A stretch of 64,000 nucleotides of DNA. It comes from JAIEPX01 sp963725255 (GTDB lineage Bacteria > Pseudomonadota > Gammaproteobacteria > JAIEPX01). Within the stretch, counting starts at the first letter, position 1. Every line of letters starts with the position of its first letter. The notes beneath the pieces are model-generated. The model did no database searches and was not told the DNA's origin. It was given only the letters and a program-made list of their open reading frames with translations. Location: contig CAVRXV010000009.1 in assembly GCA_963725255.1 (NCBI GenBank), positions 191,471 through 255,470 on the forward strand, given 5' to 3'. Shown here in pieces: positions 49,127-57,290 of the stretch. The position numbers and the translations under genes are program-made.

Positions 49127-51142
49127 ATGTCCAAGCCACTTGTGGAACCAATATCCACTGCATCATTATCACCACTGACATGGGTGAGAAAACTAATTAT
49201 ACCTGATTCCATGACAGGTTATATTACTGAAGAAGAGCTCAAACAGGCCCAACTAAGTTTTGATTTCTCGGAAAAAAATCAACAAAAAGCAGCCAAAAGT
49301 AAATTAGAAGATTCTGTAGATCTTGGCAAAGATCCTCAGGAAGGAAACGAAAAAGAAGCCGTTTTTTCTAGGAAGACAGATAAACGTGAGAAATGGCTTG
49401 CTTTCAGTTTTAAAGATCTTTTAAAAGCCGCAATTTTAAAAGCTTATCGTTTTGATGGATTTAGTATTATAACCAATAAATATATCACCGCTACAGGTGA
49501 AGAATTCGAGTATAAAGATCACGCATTTAACAAGTTACTGCACATTGTTGGATTTATAGGTTTTCCAAATCGACCTGACAATAGGGAGATCGTTAAGAAC
49601 AAAGACAAACTAGACAACGAAACTGAAGAAAAAGAATATACTACCGCATTCAATTTTCCAAAACTCAGCTTTCCTCAATTTTTACTTAACTTTCTAGGTG
49701 GATGGCATCGAGATAGACTCATTATAGACGAAAATGATAAGTTAAAAGGGATACGCGCAAACAAAGCAATCAAGTTAATACAAATACCAGCGTCATTCTT
49801 CAAGGTTGTTATATTTGCTGTTAAATGGGTGACATTCCCTTTTAAATTCATACTTGATGTTGTTAAATCTATCACAGAGGTTCTTCCAACATTTATTGCT
49901 GATGCGACTGCTCAAGGCATTGGCTATCAAGTGAGACAAATTAAAGACCTGAACAAATCTGATGAAGAATCGGATGAAGAAAATAAAGGTATTCAAATTG
50001 CCGGCCATGTTGCACTGATTTTTTTGTTAGGACTTATTTACCTCCCCTTTAAATTTACAGCTATTGTAGGCAGAACCATCACTTCGCCTGCGATCAGCGC
50101 AGAAATAGCTTTTGCTACAGGTCGAGCATTTAAAATAGATAATTGGCCATGGGCTACAACTATTTTAGGCCTAAGTTTCGGAACTCTTGGTGTCGTTCTT
50201 AGTATCGGTATGACCATAGCCTTCTGGTCTGTAGGAATTCCGCTTGTAGTGGGTGCAGGAATGACTTTTGCCCCTGCGGTGATTACTCCGATTGTTACCT
50301 GGTTTTTGCAACTGCCTTTGGTTGGTACTACGATTGGAATGGTTCATGGTGCCCTCGTTCCGCTGAGTAGCGTCATTGGCGCTGCCTTCACTCCTTATAT
50401 AACAGCCATAACAGGTTTAGCTGTTGGTTTACAGATACCTGCTGAAGCTATTGCACTAGGTGCTACTTTAGCTTTGATTGTCGCACCTTCTGCTTCCTTT
50501 TTAAGTTTTGCCGCTGACAAACTCAGTGACTACTGGGCATTAGCTGGAAAGTATGGACTAATTGGGGTGTTCACAAAATATTATTTTCCTCATTATTTTT
50601 CTAAAAATGATTACTCACGACTGAATGATGAAGATGATAAACCTGGTGATGGCCCTGATAAAGGCCACGGAAAAGGAACTGGTAAAGATGGTGCTCCACA
50701 AGCTGATGGTGATGTTCCCTTAAATCTGTTAGGTGCAAATAGAGCTTCTGCTACGCAACAAGGGGGCCTGCCTTCAACGAAGAGAGGATCTGGAACTCTC
50801 GAGATTTTTGATGGCGGTGAAGGTGACCACAGACCAAATGATGAGGAGGAAGATGACGGCGTCTCTAGAACAGTAGACGCAGCACAACTCGCTGAGCTTA
50901 CGGAAGGTCTTAAACAGGAACTGTCTCCAAGATCCCAGACTGCAGCAGCACTTGACAAAAAAAGAAGAGGTAGCTTAGGTGACGCAGATGATGCTACCAT
51001 CACTGCTGGAAATGCTGGTCGTGAAGCTACCATGGAACCAAAACGGATTCCGAACCCATCGAGGCTCAAAACAGGCGGGCGAGGTCAAGTCCCCGCCAGC
51101 GATGTCAATGATAATAGAAAAGGAGTTGATAATAAGTTTTAG
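49127..51142 (+). CDS. Membrane paralogue 1 of an unrecognised six-member family
   Basis: 671 residues, no known family recognised. Order shared with its paralogues: an N-terminal domain with FDGF (RFDGFSIITNKY, residues ~110) and GFPNRP (~145); FLLNFLGGWHRD (~188); an amphipathic block with WVTFPFKFILDVVKSITEVLP (~245); multi-pass hydrophobic region ~290-460 (LIFLLGLIYLPFKFTAIVGR, SPAISAEIAFATGR, VGIPLVVGAGMTFAPAVITP); closing motif FAADKLSDYWALA (~461); then a long acidic, Gly/Asp-rich disordered tail (~500-671). AGGAG ribosome site. It could be an effector or an envelope protein; function unknown. Confidence 0.7.
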   Translation: MSKPLVEPISTASLSPLTWVRKLIIPDSMTGYITEEELKQAQLSFDFSEKNQQKAAKSKLEDSVDLGKDPQEGNEKEAVFSRKTDKREKWLAFSFKDLLKAAILKAYRFDGFSIITNKYITATGEEFEYKDHAFNKLLHIVGFIGFPNRPDNREIVKNKDKLDNETEEKEYTTAFNFPKLSFPQFLLNFLGGWHRDRLIIDENDKLKGIRANKAIKLIQIPASFFKVVIFAVKWVTFPFKFILDVVKSITEVLPTFIADATAQGIGYQVRQIKDLNKSDEESDEENKGIQIAGHVALIFLLGLIYLPFKFTAIVGRTITSPAISAEIAFATGRAFKIDNWPWATTILGLSFGTLGVVLSIGMTIAFWSVGIPLVVGAGMTFAPAVITPIVTWFLQLPLVGTTIGMVHGALVPLSSVIGAAFTPYITAITGLAVGLQIPAEAIALGATLALIVAPSASFLSFAADKLSDYWALAGKYGLIGVFTKYYFPHYFSKNDYSRLNDEDDKPGDGPDKGHGKGTGKDGAPQADGDVPLNLLGANRASATQQGGLPSTKRGSGTLEIFDGGEGDHRPNDEEEDDGVSRTVDAAQLAELTEGLKQELSPRSQTAAALDKKRRGSLGDADDATITAGNAGREATMEPKRIPNPSRLKTGGRGQVPASDVNDNRKGVDNKF

Positions 51143-51183
51143 TAGAATTTATGTACAACTTATGATTCTGATTGAATTAAGGC

Positions 51184-51212
51184 TTTACTTTAACCTAAAG
51201 CCCATGTACAAT
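51184..51212 (+). promoter_or_regulatory. Promoter of membrane paralogue 2
   Basis: TTTACT (51184-51189), 17 nt, TACAAT (51207-51212): the same spacing and -10 hexamer as the promoter of paralogue 1. The gene therefore has its own transcription start despite the close tandem arrangement. Confidence 0.55.
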
Positions 51213-51246
51213 GCCCCTTTAATGTAAACACTGATAGGAGTGAAAA

Positions 51247-52965
51247 ATGGCTATTATAAATCATATACGCTTAGCGTCCATAGGAGGCTGGCTAAAAGAC
51301 TTAGTGTTAGATAAAACAGTAAGCTATACATATGCTAGACAAATGAAATTAGCTGAAAAGGCTACTAAACTTCAAACATTACTAACAAACCCTGGTGAAG
51401 ATGAGGCTACTGTTCCAGTCGGACCTGTTACCCTTTCTTCCGACGATTTAACAGAATTACACGAGTATGCTCGTCCTCCTACTGTAGATACTGATCATAT
51501 TTGGGCTGGTGCGTTTGCAAGAACCTTCCCTTTCCATGGATTAGACTTACCTACTGCAAGAGTAACTTTTTCGACTGGCGACTCAAAGGATGGCGTTAAA
51601 ACAAGATTCACTGGCGACAAATTACACCCATTTTTAATATTTGTAATGTTGTCGGGCTTCCCTTCTCGTGTTTTAGTGGTCGATAGTCAAGGCAACCCAA
51701 AAATTGATTGGAGACAATTTCTAAAAGACATTATTGGTGGTTGGGATAATCCAGCAACAGGTCCGAATGCAAACACAATAAAGAGAGAGACGAAAAAGAA
51801 AAACTGGTGGAATCGATTTTTACTACCCGTTAAAATAGTGATCGCTGCAGTTCACCTTGCTATTTTTATACCCAAATTACTATTCAATGTTGTGAAGCTC
51901 GTGACTGAATTTTTACCTCTGGTGATAACAAGCTATTTAGGTAAACTCAATGGTTATTTAGCGTATAAAACAGTAGATAATCTGTATTCAAAAGGTATAT
52001 TACCTAAACTCGGTGCTTTATTCATTCTAGGCCCATTAACAGTTATTGTTGCAGCTATTCACAATCCTTTTAGAATCATCTCATTAGTTGGTTCAGCTTT
52101 GACTGCACCTGAAACTACCGCTAGAGATGCGTGGACATTTGGTAATTCATTCAAAAAACGTCCGTACTTGGGACTTTTCGTTGGTACAATTTTTGTATTA
52201 ATGAGTATAGCATTATCAACGACGCTGTGGATTATTGCATTCCCAGTGCTTATTACATTAGCAACTACTCACATTCCTGCTCTTGTTCCTTATATGACTT
52301 CGATTTCTCAGCTACCTATTGTAGCGACAAGCCTGACAGCCATCAAAGGTGGGTTTGCGCTGGCTGTTGGTAGTTTACCTGCTGCATTCACTTCAGCTGC
52401 CGCATGGCTTGCAAGTTTGGTAGGACTCAGCTTAACAGCTCCTGCTGTTGCCGTGGGTGCTACTGTTGCTGCTGTCGGTATTCCTACTGGTATTATAGGA
52501 AGCCGGGCTGCTGACGAACTCAGTAACTCATGGGCACGCTGGCAAAAAGGTGGGATCCTTCAATGGGTATTCAGTTTCTTTACAAAGATTCACGCGATGC
52601 TTTTAGGTTCTAAGCGTAAACTAAAGGGCGGCGAATATGAGCCACTACCCAACACACCCGATGAAGAACTCGGTGCTATCGGCGGTAAAAAAGTCCCAAG
52701 TAGAGAACCTTCTCCTACTGTCACACCTGAAAGTTCCCCAGGGGCAATAAGAAGGGCTGAAGAATTAGCTCTTGCTAATAAAGGTGCAGACGAAGCTGGT
52801 GTAACTTCTGATAATAAAGGAAAAACCGCTGGTAAACCGCCTGAGGCAGGCAGTACCACAACACCTCCTCCAATAGGCGGAAAACCTGCAACAGATCCAA
52901 GAGTCGAGGATGAAGATGATAATCTTGTAGATATTAACTCTGTTAAAGGTATGGACGGTAAGTAA
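51247..52965 (+). CDS. Membrane paralogue 2
   Basis: 572 residues with the family plan: TFPFHGLDLPTARVTF (counterpart of the FDGF motif), GFPSRVLVVDSQGNPKIDWR (~137), FLKDIIGGWDN (~158), then LLFNVVKLVTEFLPLVITSY (~220), hydrophobic region ~250-420 with LTAPETTARDAWTFGNSF in the middle, and closing motif AADELSNSWARWQKGG (~419). The polar tail (~450-572) is rich in Pro, Gly, Glu and Asp, ending VDINSVKGMDGK. TAGGAG ribosome site. A strong terminator follows at 52983. Function unknown; most similar in layout to paralogue 1. Confidence 0.7.
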   Translation: MAIINHIRLASIGGWLKDLVLDKTVSYTYARQMKLAEKATKLQTLLTNPGEDEATVPVGPVTLSSDDLTELHEYARPPTVDTDHIWAGAFARTFPFHGLDLPTARVTFSTGDSKDGVKTRFTGDKLHPFLIFVMLSGFPSRVLVVDSQGNPKIDWRQFLKDIIGGWDNPATGPNANTIKRETKKKNWWNRFLLPVKIVIAAVHLAIFIPKLLFNVVKLVTEFLPLVITSYLGKLNGYLAYKTVDNLYSKGILPKLGALFILGPLTVIVAAIHNPFRIISLVGSALTAPETTARDAWTFGNSFKKRPYLGLFVGTIFVLMSIALSTTLWIIAFPVLITLATTHIPALVPYMTSISQLPIVATSLTAIKGGFALAVGSLPAAFTSAAAWLASLVGLSLTAPAVAVGATVAAVGIPTGIIGSRAADELSNSWARWQKGGILQWVFSFFTKIHAMLLGSKRKLKGGEYEPLPNTPDEELGAIGGKKVPSREPSPTVTPESSPGAIRRAEELALANKGADEAGVTSDNKGKTAGKPPEAGSTTTPPPIGGKPATDPRVEDEDDNLVDINSVKGMDGK

Positions 52966-52982
52966 AATTATCCGTAGTTCTC

Positions 52983-53020
52983 AAAATGGCGCGTTATGAC
53001 TAAGTCAAACGCGCCATTTT
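52983..53020 (+). terminator. Terminator after paralogue 2
   Basis: AAAATGGCGCGTT (52983-52995) pairs with AACGCGCCATTTT (53008-53020), 12-bp loop, followed by a short T-rich stretch. It separates the first two paralogues from the rest of the array. Confidence 0.75.
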
Positions 53021-53142
53021 CTTTGGTGGTAATAAATATCGTTTCTCCTTCCTAAAGTAAAATTTCTATCAAAATCAGCGACTTGCTCTACTTTTTACTT
53101 TACTTTTTCAATTAATACCCTTATTATTAATAAAATGTAAGC

Positions 53143-53302
53143 ATTCACCACCTCGGTTAGAATGGCTATAACGTTCAGATTTTGTCCAGATTGGGTGAAA
53201 AAATTTATTTTAAAACCGGAGTTTACTCTTGATAAATGAGGATTTTAAAATCAATTTTTACGCCCGAGATGGGCAAAATATGGACGTTTACATCTGGTGG
53301 CG
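53143..53302. repeat. R2 element, copy B
   Basis: Nearly identical over ~130 bp to copy A (35511-35668). Ends ATTCACCACC and GGTGGCGAAT are imperfect inverted repeats, and the interior AAATTTATTTTAAAA/ TTTTAAAATCAATTTTT also pairs, so the whole element is one long hairpin. It lies directly before the decayed third paralogue. Confidence 0.8.
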
Positions 53303-53314
53303 AATAGGTATTAA

Positions 53315-54914
53315 ATGTGTGGAGCCAATTATTATATGCCCTTACTTATAGATCCCGCTAAACCCTACTCTAAAGATTTTTCTGATTGGATTGCTCATTA
53401 TTTCTTCCTCCCTACGCTGTGGCCTTCCGATAATGATACCACTCACATGTTAAATAACATGTTGGTCGGAGCTTTTCTTGTGACTTATGGGTTCGATGGG
53501 TTTTATCTTACAAAGAATGCGTATTACAACACTGAGTCCAGTGAAATCATTGAGTATACATCTCTCACCTAGACCCCTGGCTCGCCATTGCTAGTTTCTT
53601 AGGCTTACCGACTCGTACCGATGTCGTTGAAGAAGATAGTGATGAACATTTTTCTGATGCAACAAATCAAACAGCCTCAGTAACCCCAACTAAATACTTC
53701 TTATCCTAAAATGTCACTTACTCAATTCTTTGTAAAAAACTTTATTGGTGGATGGCAATGGTCGAACGTTTCGACAGAGAAAAAAATATTTCAAATCATA
53801 GGATTGGTGATAAAAGTTCCTGTTATTCTTCCGTTTAAGATCTTCACAATATTTCTTAAACTCCCGCTGAATATTGTCAAATTTTTCACTGAATTTCTAC
53901 CCTTAATACTGACAACTCTCTCAATAGTTGTAGTAATAGAACTTGCTAATAAAGTTACTGAATACTCGGGGGGCAAAGTTAAGAATGCGCCTCCCGAGGA
54001 CCACACCGAAGGGCAGAACAAACTATCGGAGTTATGGAAATTTTCTGCTTTAATTTTAGCCCTTATCATAATCGTGCTGACCCCCATTCATATTGCAATA
54101 AGAGCCTTTTATATAATTGGAAGAGCCCTAACTTCACCCTTACATAGCATGATCATCGCTTTTGAATACGCTCAGGAACTCAAGCTTCCCTTTGTCAGTC
54201 AAGATACGAGTCAATGGATACTATTTTTCGTGGGTGGCCTCTTTGCTCTGGTCAGTCTTGCTCTATCGACTAGCCTTTGGGCTTTCGGTCTGCCACTGCT
54301 ATTCGGTTCTGTTGTCGTGTATTTGCCAAAAATCGCTCAACTTGCTACCACAGTATTGCATTGGCCATTTATGGCAACTCTTGTATCAAACCTGTCTGGT
54401 GTTTTCACTTCTGTTGGTGGTGGGCTGAATGTTGTATTTGGCGTTCTACTCAGCGGGTCTTCTGGATTATTAGGACTTCAACTCTCTGCAACTTTGATAG
54501 GAGCCGGACTGACGCTCGGCGCAATCGTTACTCCTATCGCCACATTTTTCAGTTTAGCGGCTGATAAGCTGAGCGATAAATGGTTTACTTGGCATGAGGG
54601 TGGGTTTTTTACGAATCTGATATTTGATCCTGCTGATTCAGATGATACCTCCGCATACCCCATTAATCGGTCAACCCTCAAAACAAAGCAAGGGGACAGA
54701 TAAAACCACTTCCCCTGGTGCACAAGGTATCGTATTATCTGCTATAACTTCTGAAGGGACAGCTCATAAGGGACGTAAGGATGCTGTGAAGTTTCACTAC
54801 CGTGCTAAGGGGCAAGAAGGCCGCGCAAGTTCACATCATACTCCGGGCTCAGGAACCCCAGTCTACGATCCCTCGGATTTTGACGAAGATGGCCAACCAT
54901 TGCCAGAATTATAG
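53315..54914 (+). pseudogene. Membrane paralogue 3, decayed by frameshifts
   Basis: All family parts are present but in different frames. 53315-53572 reads TYGFDGFYLTKNAYYN and stops after IEYTSLT. 53578-53707 continues in another frame with WLAIASFLGLPTRTDVVEED. 53711-54703 resumes in the first frame with FVKNFIGGWQW, FKIFTIFLKLPLNIVKFFTE, SPLHSMIIAFEYAQE and LAADKLSDKWFTWHEGG. The polar tail is then in a third segment ending SGTPVYDPSDFDEDGQPLPEL without its last bases being in frame. At least three indels are needed. It is closest in layout to paralogue 5. It may still yield a 330-residue product from ATG 53711. Confidence 0.75.
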
Positions 54915-54937
54915 TTTTTTATTGTGAGGATTTAACC

Positions 54938-55297
54938 ATGTCTACATTAACCGTATTTGGAAATTACTCTAAAAAGCAGCATCAAATGGCGCGACTTGAG
55001 GATTATTCTCGTGCGATTGTTCATTTGGAAAATTCTATCGTGAAGGTGAAGGAAAATTACAAAAATGGTCTGGACTATATCAAAAAATTAGAAGCCGACA
55101 GAGAGACCACTACTGATGAATTACAACTACGACAAATAGACGTTGATATTAAATACCTTCGCGAACATTTTGATCCTGCAGAAATGAATCAAAAAATTAC
55201 TGCCCTCGAAACTAAATTAAAAAATCATCGTATCCGTTTGAAAAAACTGTATGAAAAACACACAGTGAAAAAGCCAAACGAAACTGCAACGGCGTAA
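54938..55297 (+). CDS. Small coiled-coil protein, orphan
   Basis: 119 residues, no family recognised. Two long helices with heptad spacing (YSRAIVHLENSIVKVKENYK; MNQKITALETKLKNHRIRLK) suggest a coiled-coil dimer. No signal peptide or membrane segment. GTGAGG precedes ATG 54938. It is the only gene in the array that is not a family member and follows the decayed copy by 23 bp; it could be a partner protein of the family or an independent insertion. An R5-like motif lies right after its stop. Confidence 0.6.
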   Translation: MSTLTVFGNYSKKQHQMARLEDYSRAIVHLENSIVKVKENYKNGLDYIKKLEADRETTTDELQLRQIDVDIKYLREHFDPAEMNQKITALETKLKNHRIRLKKLYEKHTVKKPNETATA

Positions 55298-55325
55298 ATC
55301 CTTACCCGGAAGATGCTGAAATTAC

Positions 55326-55354
55326 TTTACATTCCTTCACTTCAAAAATAGAAT
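55326..55354 (+). promoter_or_regulatory. Promoter of membrane paralogue 4
   Basis: TTTACA (55326-55331), 17 nt, TAGAAT (55349-55354). Transcription would begin near 55361, just before the perfect R3 palindrome, which then becomes part of the 5' untranslated leader. Confidence 0.5.
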
Positions 55355-55370
55355 CACATTTAGGAAAGTA

Positions 55371-55447
55371 GGAAAGGGGTCAGATCTAAACTTGTCGCAT
55401 TCTCTAAGAATTAGAAAATGCGACAAGTTTAGATCTGACCCCTTTCC
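55371..55447. repeat. R3 palindromic element with perfect 31-bp arms
   Basis: Arms 55371-55401 (starting GGAAAGGGGTCAGATCTAAA) and 55417-55447 are exact reverse complements with a 15-bp loop. The ends match those of the 47331 element (AAGG-G/T-GTCAGATCTAA), the inner halves differ. It lies between the proposed promoter and the ribosome site of paralogue 4. Confidence 0.9.
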
Positions 55448-55477
55448 CCAGTTTTTTAAATAGGAAGGAACCCTGAC

Positions 55478-57004
55478 ATGGCGTTAATCAAACCCTTAAT
55501 TAGTAATAGTTTGTCCTTAAAAGAATGGTTTCAACATATCTTTTTGTATGACCCCCAAAAATTTAATCAAGGTTACTCAGAGTTACCAAAAAACATTCCC
55601 GCTATTTTTAAGCGTCATCTTGATAGTACATTTGTAGAAACCTTTGACATTGATGGTTTAGATAAAGTGACCGCTGAAATCACTACTGCTGAAGGACAAC
55701 TTAATAAAGCGGGTGAACATTATACCTACGAAAGTGACAAACTTCCGTGGAAACTCGCTGTGATGTCGTTTTTTGGAATTCCAAATCGAATCAAATATGT
55801 TGAAGAGACTGATAAATCGCTCGTTATCGATGGTAGACAAGTTGCAAAGAATTTTGTGGGCGGATTCAATGAAAAAGCCGGTGAAGAAAAATTGTTTTGG
55901 CAAACTATTGCGTCCTTCACCGTAAAGCCGTTCATTTCTATCATAAAGGTCTGTTTAATTTTCTTTAAAACACCACTCAACTCATTGAAATTACTCATAG
56001 AATTTTTACCCATGTTGATTTGGCGTTATTCAGAAGAATCCATAAAACTTCTGGATTGCGAGTTGGCACGTGAATGGAATACTCCTCAAAAAGATACCGG
56101 CCCATGGTTGCTTAAAGGTCTTAAAGTATTTGCAGAGGGTCTTGGTTTAGCTTTATTAGGATTTGCACTTGTAAGCTCACGAATTATTTCAATTTTAACC
56201 CGAGCTGTCATATCACCAACACATAGTGCGGAAGTCGCCCTTGGATTCGGTCGTACTTTGGAGAATAAATGGTTAGGCTGGATTGTTGGTGGTCTCGCTC
56301 TAATTGCGAGTATTGTCTTCACAGTAACCGTTTGGGCTATTTTACTCCCGCTGATAATCAGTGCGGTAACAACCTTAATTCCTGCGACAATTCCTCTACT
56401 AACAGCCCTGTCAAAATTTCCTTTAATTGCTGCGTCAATAGGATTTATTAAAGGCAGTATGGCAACTATCGCGCTGGGTATTGGCGCGACTTTTGGTCCT
56501 ACTGCAACTGCCGTAGGTGCGTTGTTTGGATTAAAAATTTCAGTCAATGCCATTGCAGTGGGCGCCACTTTCGGCGTGTTTGTGGCCCCTACCGCTAGCT
56601 TCTTAAGCTGGGGCGCCAATAAATTCAGTAACGCCTGGGCAGACTGGGTGGATGGCGGACCTCGTGCTTATTTCTCAACAAAATTGGCATTAGTGGGTGG
56701 TTATTCTAAGGTAGACGAAACTGATGATGTACCGTTAGATAAACGGCCACAAGCCTCACAGCCTTCTTCTACTGGCACCAAGCACTCCACCACTACGCCT
56801 CCCTCTGGTACTGTGCGCCGTGCTGTTGATGATAAAAAGAAAAAAGAAATGGCAGCTGGGAGCGCTTCTACTTTTGATTTCGACGATTCTGGTACAGAAC
56901 CAGACTCTAGCTCTAAAAAGAAACTGGGTACTCCTGTTAAAGGTCGTGAGACATCATTTAGGGACGATGATGAGGTGTTTGGAGTAAAAAAGGGCGTCGA
57001 ATAG
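55478..57004 (+). CDS. Membrane paralogue 4
   Basis: 508 residues with the family plan: ETFDIDGLDKVTAEITTAEG (~47), FFGIPNRIKYVEETDKSLVI (~97), KNFVGGFNEKAG (~126), FFKTPLNSLKLLIEFLPMLI (~165), SPTHSAEVALGFGRTLENKW (~245), hydrophobic stretch ~265-375 and closing motif WGANKFSNAWADWVDGG (~378). The tail (~410-508) is polar with alternating Lys and Asp/Glu blocks. AGGAAGG ribosome site, own promoter ahead of a palindrome. The stop codon is the first base triplet touching an R4 element. Function unknown. Confidence 0.7.
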   Translation: MALIKPLISNSLSLKEWFQHIFLYDPQKFNQGYSELPKNIPAIFKRHLDSTFVETFDIDGLDKVTAEITTAEGQLNKAGEHYTYESDKLPWKLAVMSFFGIPNRIKYVEETDKSLVIDGRQVAKNFVGGFNEKAGEEKLFWQTIASFTVKPFISIIKVCLIFFKTPLNSLKLLIEFLPMLIWRYSEESIKLLDCELAREWNTPQKDTGPWLLKGLKVFAEGLGLALLGFALVSSRIISILTRAVISPTHSAEVALGFGRTLENKWLGWIVGGLALIASIVFTVTVWAILLPLIISAVTTLIPATIPLLTALSKFPLIAASIGFIKGSMATIALGIGATFGPTATAVGALFGLKISVNAIAVGATFGVFVAPTASFLSWGANKFSNAWADWVDGGPRAYFSTKLALVGGYSKVDETDDVPLDKRPQASQPSSTGTKHSTTTPPSGTVRRAVDDKKKKEMAAGSASTFDFDDSGTEPDSSSKKKLGTPVKGRETSFRDDDEVFGVKKGVE

Positions 57005-57223
57005 GGCGTCGCGTCTTGAGTTGTGAGAGGTTTTGCATTTTCAGTGGTTTAATGACATAAAAAAGTGCTGTAAATTAGTACTTGCTGCCATATTTTGCTG
57101 ATTTGCACAACCAGTTACATTCCACCACTCTATTTTCATTAAAATCAATTACTTTTAGCCTCGTATTTACTTATAAAATGCGTGAAATTAGCAAAACCTC
57201 TCACATCTCAAGACGCGACGCCC
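57004..57223. repeat. R4 inverted-repeat element (MITE-like)
   Basis: Terminal inverted repeats of ~33 bp (57004-57036 and 57191-57223, starting GGGCGTCGCGTCTTGAG, two or three mismatches) around ~150 bp of AT-rich DNA with no gene. Half of one end is found at 35483 and a 37-bp miniature at 36384. It fills most of the gap between paralogues 4 and 5. Confidence 0.8.
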
Positions 57224-57234
57224 ATCATAGGCAC

Positions 57235-57263
57235 TTCACATTGATGATCTTTCATGATATAAT
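57235..57263 (+). promoter_or_regulatory. Promoter of membrane paralogue 5
   Basis: TTCACA (57235-57240), 17 nt, TATAAT (57258-57263), 27 nt before ATG 57291. Located just outside the R4 element. Confidence 0.5.
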
Positions 57264-57290
57264 GGCACGTTTATAAATAAGAGTAGTGTA

